Shown here: piece by piece, positions 4,793 through 10,369 of the stretch | How positions within the stretch are numbered: the stretch's first letter is position 1 | Layout: the number at the start of each line of letters is the position of its first letter | From: JBCCMB01 sp039026555 | GTDB taxonomy: Bacteria; Pseudomonadota; Alphaproteobacteria; Caulobacterales; Hyphomonadaceae | Assembly: GCA_039026555.1 (NCBI GenBank) | Contig: JBCCMB010000099.1 | Span: 1 to 10,369, forward strand | Direction of reading: 5' to 3' | Length of the DNA: 10,369 bases | Made by a program: the position numbers and the translations under genes | Notes under the pieces: model-generated | What the model was told of the DNA's origin: nothing | Databases searched by the model: none | What the model saw: only the letters and a program-made list of their open reading frames with translations

Positions 4793-7276
4793 CTAGCGGC
4801 GTCGTTTCGCTCCTGTTTGCGGCGCCGCGGACGCCGGGTCTTCCGGCCAATCATGCTTGGGATAGCGCCCGCGCATATCCTTGCGCAGATCGGCGTAGCC
4901 GCCCGTCCAAAATCCTTGAATATCCTGCGTCTGCGCCACCGGGCGCTGCGCTGGGGATAGCAGAACGAGGCTCAAGGGCGTTCGGTCGCCCGCAATGTGC
5001 GGGTGGCGTGTTAGGCCGAAAACTTCCTGGACTTTTAGCGCGGCGGAGGGGCCGGCTTCAGTTGTATAATCTATCGGGATCTTGCGCCCCGTCGGCGCGG
5101 TCCAGCTTGTCGGCGCGAGCGCGCCTAACTCTCGCCGCTGCGACCATTCGAGCGTGGATAGGGCTGCATCTTCCAGTCTCTTCACGGGAATGTCTTTTAG
5201 GCGTTTCACATCGCTGAGAAGGCTCGGCGCCCAATCCTCAAGGCTGAGCGCGAGATCCCCGATGAAGTCCTCCGACCAGGGCGCGCCGATCGTAGCGTTG
5301 AGAAGCGCCATGCGGGCGGCGAGCGCTTCCAGAGCGTGAAAAGCTGGCAGGATGGCCAGGCCTTCCTGGCGTAAAACGTCGATCAGGGCGTGGGCGATCG
5401 TCTCTTGCGGCGGGGCGGGGAGCGGCGTTTCCTCCAGCTTGATGGCGCCCAAGCGCGTGACGCGGCGCGCCTGAACGCCTGTTGTTTCCGGATTGTAGAC
5501 GCCGGTTTCTACGGTTTCGAGATCGCCGTAAGACAAAGCGTCGGCTTCGTGCAATCTCGCCGCAAGGGCAATGCGTAGCCGCGCCGCCGCGCCGGTGAGA
5601 TCGGCGACCGCCAGCCATGGCGCCGAAGCTAAGGGATCGCTTGGGTCGATGAAGCACCCTTGGCCGCCGGCGAGTTGAAACTCTCCTGGCTTGCCGGGAC
5701 GGGCTCGCGCAATGCGCTTGGGAAAGGCGCGCGCGAGCACGGCTCCGGCTTCAGCGGTCGATGTGTCGCCATCTGGATCTCTCGCGAGAGACGCCCAGCG
5801 CGCGGCGAGATTTCGGAATGTCTTCGCCCGCGCCGAGGTCTCGCGGTCAAATCGGGTTAGGCGTTCGCCCAAATCAACGGACCGCCCGCCTAAGCCCCGC
5901 TCGCTAATCAAGGCTGCGATGCGCGCGCCCAGCGGCCCGGCGCCCATGTCGGCGGCGACGAGCACCATGGCGGCGAGCCGCGGCGGGAGGGGGAAGGCCG
6001 CGATGCGTTTGCCGAACTCGGTGATCGCGCCGGCGTCGTCCAACGCGCCGAGGCGGACAAGGCCGTCGACGCCGGCTTTCCAAGCGCCTTCGGGCGGCGG
6101 ATCGAGCCAATTGAGGTCGTCGGGCGCGCGGGCGCCCCATCGCGCCATGTCTAGAACCAAGCCGGTAAGGTCTGTGTTGGCGATTTCCGGATCTGGATGC
6201 GCAGCCAGCCCGCGCGTGCCTGCCTCTTCCCACAAGCGATAGCAGACGCCGGGTGCGGTCCTTCCGGCGCGGCCGCGACGTTGATCCGCGTTGGCGCGGC
6301 TGGCGCGTCGGGTTTCCAAAAACGCCGCATCAATTTCTGAAGCGTAACGAGGAAGCCGCGCAAGACCTGCATCGATGACCACGCGGACGCCTTCAATCGT
6401 CAATGCGCTCTCGGCGATATCGGTGGCGAGCACGATTTTTCGAACGCCGTCCGGCGCAGGCTTGATCGCCGCGTCCTGTTCGGCGGGACTAAGCGCGCCA
6501 AAGAGAGGCGCAACCAGACACTCCGGGCCTAGATCGGACAGTCGTTCGGCCGTCCGCCGGATTTCCGCGGCGCCGGGCAGGAGGACGAGAAGCGATCCCG
6601 TCTCTTCCTGAAGCGCCCGGCGCACCGCGCGCGCAGCTTGATCTTCGATGCGGGCGCGTTTGTCCTTTGGGTCCGGCGGTGAATAACGGGTGTCGACTGT
6701 AAAGGCGCGTCCTTGGCTTTCAATAACCGGCGCGTCGAGGAACGTCGCCACGCGCTCTGTGTCCAGCGTTGCGGACATGACGAGAATGCGCAGATCCTCT
6801 CGCAGCGCGTCTTGTGTTTCGAGCGCGAGCGCTAGGCCGAAATCCGCATCCAGCGAGCGTTCGTGGAATTCATCGAAAATCACACCGGCGACGCCTTCCA
6901 AGGAGGGATCGTCCAAAATCATGCGGGTGAACACGCCTTCGGTGACGATCTCCACGCGGACCTGTTTGGACGTGCGCACGTCGGCCCGCGCGACGAGACC
7001 GATCTGAGCGCCGACGCGTTCGCCCAATGTTGAGGCCATACGTTCCGCCGCCGCGCGCGCGGCGATGCGTCTCGGCTCGAGCAGGAGGAGTTTTCCCGTC
7101 TGCGCCCAAGCCTCCTGCATCAACGCCAAGGGAACGCGCGTGGTTTTGCCCGCCCCGGGCGGCGCCGCAAGGACGGCGCGGTTTCGCCCAGCGAGAGCGG
7201 CGCGTAGGTCCGGTAGAACGTCATCGATGGGAAGCAGTGTCGACATGGGTTTTGGGGTAGGGGCCCGAAAACGCAT
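4793..7276 (-). CDS. hrpB: ATP-dependent helicase HrpB (DEAH/RHA family)
   Basis: HrpB is a cytoplasmic superfamily 2 DEAH/RHA-type nucleoside-triphosphate-dependent helicase, presumed to act on RNA; its physiological role is poorly defined. From the ATG at 7276 the protein has 827 residues. Walker A is APPGAGKTT (38-46), motif II is DEFH (135-138), motif III is S-A-T (168-170), and motif VI is QRRGRAGR (332-339). The helicase-associated region follows. The last 130 residues form the HrpB-specific C-terminal domain, including a G-R-K-I-P-I-D-Y stretch and H-P-H-I-A-G-D-R-T-P-L. A basic K-R-R-R tail ends it. The ATG at 7276 has AGGGA 6 nt upstream. The ATG at 7246 would begin just before the conserved L-P-I-D-D-V-L and is an equally plausible start by family length. 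A TTG at 7282 is less likely. It converges on dksA and diverges from the symporter gene. Confidence 0.95.
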   Translation of the reverse strand: MRFRAPTPKPMSTLLPIDDVLPDLRAALAGRNRAVLAAPPGAGKTTRVPLALMQEAWAQTGKLLLLEPRRIAARAAAERMASTLGERVGAQIGLVARADVRTSKQVRVEIVTEGVFTRMILDDPSLEGVAGVIFDEFHERSLDADFGLALALETQDALREDLRILVMSATLDTERVATFLDAPVIESQGRAFTVDTRYSPPDPKDKRARIEDQAARAVRRALQEETGSLLVLLPGAAEIRRTAERLSDLGPECLVAPLFGALSPAEQDAAIKPAPDGVRKIVLATDIAESALTIEGVRVVIDAGLARLPRYASEIDAAFLETRRASRANADQRRGRAGRTAPGVCYRLWEEAGTRGLAAHPDPEIANTDLTGLVLDMARWGARAPDDLNWLDPPPEGAWKAGVDGLVRLGALDDAGAITEFGKRIAAFPLPPRLAAMVLVAADMGAGPLGARIAALISERGLGGRSVDLGERLTRFDRETSARAKTFRNLAARWASLARDPDGDTSTAEAGAVLARAFPKRIARARPGKPGEFQLAGGQGCFIDPSDPLASAPWLAVADLTGAAARLRIALAARLHEADALSYGDLETVETGVYNPETTGVQARRVTRLGAIKLEETPLPAPPQETIAHALIDVLRQEGLAILPAFHALEALAARMALLNATIGAPWSEDFIGDLALSLEDWAPSLLSDVKRLKDIPVKRLEDAALSTLEWSQRRELGALAPTSWTAPTGRKIPIDYTTEAGPSAALKVQEVFGLTRHPHIAGDRTPLSLVLLSPAQRPVAQTQDIQGFWTGGYADLRKDMRGRYPKHDWPEDPASAAPQTGAKRRR

Positions 7277-7403
7277 CGGCAATCCCTGATTTGCGATCGT
7301 CTCTTGGTCCGCCGCCTCCGAATTGCGGTTTGCCGCGCTGCGCTGATTGACCCGATGATCCCGCCGCCTAGGGTGGCCGCTTGGTTCTGCGGGAGAATTG
7401 TTT

Positions 7404-8714
7404 ATGGGCGGCTGGTTTCAGATCACCTTGTGGAAGCGCGTCATGCTGGGTCTTGTGCTCGGCCTGTTGCTCGGCCTTGGCCTGCGCTACGGATTTGGCG
7501 CGGACGCTGCGACGTCGTTTGCGAACACATGGCTCAAACCGTTTGGCGACGCGTTTGTGCGGCTGATCAAAATGCTTGTCGTACCGCTGATCTTCACCAC
7601 TTTGGTCTCCGGCGTCACGGCGATGGGCGATCCGGCGCGATTGGGCGGCTTGGGCGGCCGCGCCATCGGCATGTACATGCTCACGACCTGGGTCGCCGTC
7701 TGCCTCGGCTTGGCCATGGGCACAGTGTTTCAACCCGGGGTCGGCGTTGATTTTGGAACCGCGTCGGCAGGCGCTCAAGCCGATGTCGCGTCGCGTTTAG
7801 AAGGCGGCGCCAGCGCCGCAAGCGCCAGCATCGCCGATCGCCTGCTGGTGATCATTCCAACCAATCCGGTTGAGGCGCTGGCGGACCAAAGCGTGCTGGC
7901 GATTATTTTCTTCGCCATTTTGTTCGGCGTCGGCTGTTTGATGGCGGGAGACAAAGGCCGCCCCGTGGCGTCGGCGATCGAGAGCGGGGCTGAGGTCATG
8001 ATGAAAATGACCATCATGGTGATGGAATTGGCGCCGTTTGGCGTCTTCTTCCTGATGAGCTGGGTGATGGCGACCAAAGGGCTCGGCATTCTCGACAATT
8101 TGGGTTTGCTGACCGTCGCGCTTTATCTCGCCTGTTTCCTCCACATCATACTCGTTTATGGGCTTGGGATCATTAAGGGGGTGCTAGGTCTGCCATTGGT
8201 TCGGTTCTTCCGTGGGATCACCGACGCGCAGGCCGTGGCGTTCTCGACGGCGTCCAGCGCCGGGACGTTGCCGGTGACGATTTCAAACGTGTCGACGAAT
8301 TTGGGCGTTCGAAAATCTGTCGCCGCATCCGTGCTGCCGGTGGGCGCGACGATCAATATGGACGGAACGGCGATCTATTTGGGCATTGTCGCCCTGTTCG
8401 CGGCGCAGGCGATCGGCATTGAGATGAATTCGGGCATGTATATCGGCGTGGCGTTGGCCGCGACGCTGACCTCTATCGGGGCGGCGGCGATCCCAAGCGC
8501 CGGCTTGCTGCTGGCGGCCGCAGTGTTGAGCACAATCGGGGTGAGCGAAGAGCAATCCTTATTGATTATCGCCTTCATTTTTCCCTTCGATCGTCTGTTA
8601 GACATGATGCGGACGATGACGAATGTGACGGGTGACGCCGCCGTGGCGACGGCGGTTGCGAAATGGGAAGGGGAGTTGGATGAAGACGCGTTTCGAGCCA
8701 AAACCGTTCTTTAA
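7404..8714 (+). CDS. Dicarboxylate/amino acid:cation symporter (SLC1/DAACS, GltP/DctA-like)
   Basis: This inner-membrane secondary transporter (436 residues) belongs to the glutamate/aspartate/C4-dicarboxylate symporter family, which uses H+ or Na+ gradients and works by an elevator mechanism. Eight membrane helices plus two re-entrant hairpins are expected. HP1 carries S-S-A-G-T-L-P-V-T (284-292). TM7 carries the cation-site N-M-D-G-T-A (318-323). HP2 carries A-A-I-P-S-A-G. TM8 carries D-M-M-R-T-M-T-N-V-T-G-D (400-411), with D400 and R403 matching D394 and R397 of archaeal GltPh. The retained Arg favours an acidic substrate such as aspartate, glutamate or a C4-dicarboxylate; which one is not decidable here. 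A TTG at 7398 is in frame, but the ATG at 7404 has GGGAG 8 nt upstream and is chosen. It diverges from hrpB. A weak possible promoter (TTGACC, 7347-7352) lies upstream. Confidence 0.95.
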   Translation: MGGWFQITLWKRVMLGLVLGLLLGLGLRYGFGADAATSFANTWLKPFGDAFVRLIKMLVVPLIFTTLVSGVTAMGDPARLGGLGGRAIGMYMLTTWVAVCLGLAMGTVFQPGVGVDFGTASAGAQADVASRLEGGASAASASIADRLLVIIPTNPVEALADQSVLAIIFFAILFGVGCLMAGDKGRPVASAIESGAEVMMKMTIMVMELAPFGVFFLMSWVMATKGLGILDNLGLLTVALYLACFLHIILVYGLGIIKGVLGLPLVRFFRGITDAQAVAFSTASSAGTLPVTISNVSTNLGVRKSVAASVLPVGATINMDGTAIYLGIVALFAAQAIGIEMNSGMYIGVALAATLTSIGAAAIPSAGLLLAAAVLSTIGVSEEQSLLIIAFIFPFDRLLDMMRTMTNVTGDAAVATAVAKWEGELDEDAFRAKTVL

Positions 8715-8806
8715 ACCGGTCTATTCAAGGCGTAATTTCGCCATGCTGATCGATAAAGTCGGCGTCTGGGACGTTTAGCGTCGACGGTTCAAGGGAGGGA
8801 TTGAAA

Positions 8807-9220
8807 ATGAATGCACAGCTATTGGCGGCGGCGGCCGTTATCGCATTGGGGTTGGGCGGAGCCGCTTCGGCTCAGACCATGAAGGTGAAGCCCGGTCTTT
8901 GGGAAAGTACTATCGTTATGACCGGTCCGATGGCGTCCACGAGGACCGACACGGAATGCTTCACCGACGGCGAGTGGTCGCCGGATGATTTGATGGACGA
9001 AGAAACTTCCATGTGCGAGCCGACCAATGTGCAGGTCACCGACAATTCCATGTCGTTCGATCTGGCGTGCACGGCGAACGGAATGAACATCGCGGGCGAT
9101 ATGAGCTATAAAAGCCAGGGTGAAAGCGGCTCCGGTAAGATGAATGTGGCTATAACGGGCGGCGGCATGAATATGGCGATGTCGGCCGATATGACGGCGA
9201 AATGGCTAGGCCCCTGCTAG
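8807..9220 (+). CDS. Secreted DUF3617-family protein, Met-rich
   Basis: The 137-residue product starts with a clear Sec signal peptide (residues 1-22, hydrophobic A/L/I run, likely cleavage after A-S-A), so it should be periplasmic. The mature chain opens with K-V-K-P-G-L-W-E-S, the hallmark start of DUF3617 proteins. It also has the family cysteines C51, C70, C88 and C137, probably two disulfides. Function of the family is unknown. This copy has 13 methionines in about 115 mature residues, many in the Gly-Met-Asn stretches near residues 92-129. A TTG at 8801 is in frame, but the ATG at 8807 follows a GGGAGGGA ribosome binding site and starts the signal peptide properly. The gap after the symporter gene is 92 bp, without a convincing terminator, so co-transcription is possible. 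Confidence 0.85.
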   Translation: MNAQLLAAAAVIALGLGGAASAQTMKVKPGLWESTIVMTGPMASTRTDTECFTDGEWSPDDLMDEETSMCEPTNVQVTDNSMSFDLACTANGMNIAGDMSYKSQGESGSGKMNVAITGGGMNMAMSADMTAKWLGPC

Positions 9221-9251
9221 GCGTTTCACGACCTATTTTAAACCAATGAGC

Positions 9252-9289
9252 GGCGGCGCGCGTATTCAGTTTATCTGAGGAGCGCCGCC
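9252..9289 (+). promoter_or_regulatory. GC-only hairpin enclosing the ribosome binding site of the next gene
   Basis: Arms GGCGGCGC (9252-9259) and GCGCCGCC (9282-9289) are perfect complements, 8 bp, all G-C. The 22-nt loop can form an inner 4-bp stem, TCAG (9266-9269) with CTGA (9275-9278). The Shine-Dalgarno GAGGAG (9277-9282) lies at the base of the 3' arm, and the arm ends one base before the ATG at 9291. If formed in the mRNA, it would limit ribosome access. Termination of the upstream gene is an alternative, but no T-run follows. Confidence 0.5.
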
Positions 9290-9290
9290 C

Positions 9291-9602
9291 ATGACCCTAT
9301 TTCGCATCATCGCCGCGATTGTCGCCATCGCTATGGCGGCCGTCATTGTTTGGGCGGGCTGGGGCCGGCAAGCCAATTTGTTCGAAGAAGGCGGCGCTAT
9401 CGCGGCCATGCCTTGGGGCGTGGTGACGCTCGTCGATCTGTACGCCGGTTTCCTTTTGTTCGCGGGCGTGATCCTGTTGTTCGAGCGGAACAAATTGGTC
9501 GGGCTTGCGTGGGCGCTGCCGGTGTTTTTCCTCGGCAACGTGTGGACCGGCGTCTGGGCCGTGCTGCGCGCGCGGGAGTTGGCGCGCCGGCTCAAAGCGT
9601 AA
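9291..9602 (+). CDS. Small three-helix membrane protein, DUF1475-like
   Basis: The 103-residue protein has three predicted membrane helices at about 4-24, 42-63 and 68-92. A short Arg/Lys-rich C-terminal tail suggests a cytoplasmic C-terminus. The segment P-W-G-V-V-T-L-V-D-L-Y-A-G-F (41-54) followed by W-A-L-P-V-F-F-L-G-N-V-W-T (74-86) resembles the DUF1475 pattern (P-W-x-x-x-T-L-x-D-x-Y then L-G-N) as I remember it. This family name is a memory-based call. Function is unknown. GAGGAG lies 8 nt before the ATG but is held within a predicted GC hairpin. The gene begins 70 bp after the DUF3617 gene and ends 100 bp before the thioesterase gene, all on the plus strand. Confidence 0.8.
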   Translation: MTLFRIIAAIVAIAMAAVIVWAGWGRQANLFEEGGAIAAMPWGVVTLVDLYAGFLLFAGVILLFERNKLVGLAWALPVFFLGNVWTGVWAVLRARELARRLKA

Positions 9603-9671
9603 GCGATTGCGTGTGTCGTCCTAGCTTACGCTACGGACGGGATTGCTTAGCCTGTAGTGTTGGATCTAATT

Positions 9672-9688
9672 AGTTCTAAAAAAGAACT
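9672..9688. promoter_or_regulatory. Palindrome AGTTCT-A5-AGAACT upstream of the thioesterase gene
   Basis: A perfect 6-bp inverted repeat with a 5-A centre (arms 9672-9677 and 9683-9688) ends 14 bp before the ATG at 9703. Read as half-sites it is GTTC-N7-GAAC. It may be an operator or a small mRNA hairpin just upstream of the AAAGGG ribosome binding site. The surrounding sequence is AT-rich compared with the window. No regulator gene is next to it. Confidence 0.35.
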
Positions 9689-9702
9689 TAAAGGGTCTAA
9701 AC

Positions 9703-10140
9703 ATGGATTATCTCCTCTCCGAAGCCGATCTCACGCTGGAAATCTTTGAAGAGCGCGGCGCTGACAAACTGCCCGGTCATTTGGGCTTTCAAATCATGCA
9801 CATAGGCCGAGACAAGGTCGAAGGCCGCTTCGACGTCGCCCAGCATTTGATGGCGCCGAACGGGTTTTTGCATGGCGGCACGGTCGTCGCCTTCGCCGAT
9901 ACGCTATCGGGCTATGGGACTGTGGCGCATCTGCCGGCCGGCGCGACGGGCTTCACAACCATCGAGCTGAAAACAAACTTCTTCTCCACCGCCTTGTCGG
10001 GTGGGGTGCGCGGCGTGGCGACGCCGGTCCATGTCGGCGGCGCGACCCAGGTTTGGGATGTTGAAATGTGGTCGGAAGAGACCGACAAACGCATGGCGCT
10101 GTTTCGGTGCACCAATCTAGTGCTGCGCCCGAAAAGCTGA
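9703..10140 (+). CDS. PaaI-family hotdog-fold thioesterase
   Basis: This 145-residue single hotdog-domain protein is of the PaaI/YbdB type, which hydrolyses acyl- or aryl-CoA thioesters in the cytoplasm, normally as a tetramer. The catalytic region is N-G-F-L-H-G-G-T-V-V-A-F-A-D-T-L (53-68). H57-G58-G59 is the family's oxyanion-hole motif, and D66 lies where the family's Asp/Glu catalytic residue sits on the central helix. A second strand, I-E-L-K-T-N-F-F (87-94), is the usual K-x-N-F-F type segment. Substrate cannot be told from the sequence. AAAGGG lies 7 nt before the ATG, giving a clear start. A palindrome is just upstream. The gene converges on purA with four bases between the stop codons; I see no terminator hairpin there. 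Confidence 0.92.
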   Translation: MDYLLSEADLTLEIFEERGADKLPGHLGFQIMHIGRDKVEGRFDVAQHLMAPNGFLHGGTVVAFADTLSGYGTVAHLPAGATGFTTIELKTNFFSTALSGGVRGVATPVHVGGATQVWDVEMWSEETDKRMALFRCTNLVLRPKS

Positions 10141-10144
10141 TCGT

Positions 10145-10369
10145 CTAGCGCTCGAACGGGTCGCGCACGAGAATGACGTCTTCGCGTTCCGGAGAGGTGG
10201 AGAGCAGCGCGACCGGCTTGCCGACCAATTCCTCCAGGCGACGCGTGTATTTGATCGCTTCGCCAGGCAATTGCGTCCACGAGCGCGCGCCGCGCGTGCT
10301 TTCCGACCAGCCCTTCATGGTCTCATAGACGGGCTCGATCGCGGATTGATCGGTTAGGCCGGCCGGCAA
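10145..10369 (-). CDS. purA: Adenylosuccinate synthetase PurA, partial (C-terminal 74 residues)
   Basis: The frame is open into the right window edge and ends with TAG at 10147-10145, so only the C-terminus is visible. It reads P-V-Y-E-x-M-K-G-W-S-E-S-T-x-G-A-R-S-W, then L-P-x-x-A-I-K-Y-x-R-R-L-E-E-L-V-G-K-P-V, and finishes with S-T-S-P-E-R-E-D-V-I-L-V-R-D-P-F. This is the diagnostic C-terminal domain of PurA, which joins IMP and aspartate with GTP hydrolysis in the first committed step of AMP synthesis. The S-T-S-P-E-R motif has Ser where E. coli has Gly (S-T-G-P-D-R); I recall this as common in alphaproteobacteria. The first codon in the window (TTG) is an internal Leu, not a start. Conserved catalytic N-terminal motifs lie outside the window. 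Confidence 0.95.
   Translation of the reverse strand: MPAGLTDQSAIEPVYETMKGWSESTRGARSWTQLPGEAIKYTRRLEELVGKPVALLSTSPEREDVILVRDPFER

Noticed and set aside
5691..6242. Open frame of about 183 codons on the plus strand opposite hrpB
   Set aside because: Low-complexity Arg/Ser/Pro translation, fully inside the intact helicase gene.
7347..7374. TTGACC ... TAGGGT as a sigma-70 promoter for the symporter gene
   Set aside because: The -10 matches only 3 of 6 bases with a 16-bp spacer. Too weak to list as a feature.

Overview
The window looks like chromosome of a dimorphic, flagellated alphaproteobacterium, most likely from the Caulobacterales/Hyphomonadaceae/Maricaulales group. The main reason is the pairing of a flgI-cheL-flbY flagellar operon with a divergent fliX followed by dksA, an arrangement typical of Caulobacter relatives. 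FliX and FlbY are largely restricted to that group. DksA has the alphaproteobacterial degenerate zinc finger, and a near-consensus CtrA box lies between flgI and fliX. Base composition is moderately GC-rich and looks even throughout. I saw no insertion sequence, phage gene, integrase, tRNA, rRNA or CRISPR array.

Left part (1-1481): the 5' part of a small GNAT-type acetyltransferase gene (minus, cut by the window edge) lies downstream of an unrecognised 161-residue acidic protein (minus). A divergent gene for a membrane-anchored 194-residue protein of unknown function (plus) follows. A strong hairpin and a 14-bp tandem duplication sit in the 228-bp gap after it.

Flagellar block (1710-4199): on the minus strand flgI (P-ring), cheL/flgJ-type rod-binding protein and flbY form one tight operon. 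FlgI builds the P-ring, the rod-binding protein helps rod assembly, and FlbY is probably a small helical accessory protein. fliX, read the other way from the shared 154-bp promoter region, encodes the assembly checkpoint protein that couples basal-body completion to FlbD/sigma-54 late flagellar transcription. dksA follows fliX on the same strand.

Right part (4793-10369): hrpB, a DEAH-family helicase gene, converges on dksA with 9 bp between the stop codons. A divergent dicarboxylate/amino-acid:cation symporter gene (SLC1/DAACS) comes next. After it are three plus-strand genes: a secreted DUF3617-type protein, a small DUF1475-like membrane protein and a PaaI-type hotdog thioesterase. The window ends in the 3' end of purA (adenylosuccinate synthetase, minus strand), which converges on the thioesterase gene.

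This is mostly ordinary core genome. I found no convincing undescribed multi-gene system. The points worth a second look are small: a CtrA-type site, a GC-only hairpin wrapped around a ribosome binding site, palindromes near start or stop codons, and two or three uncharacterised proteins.
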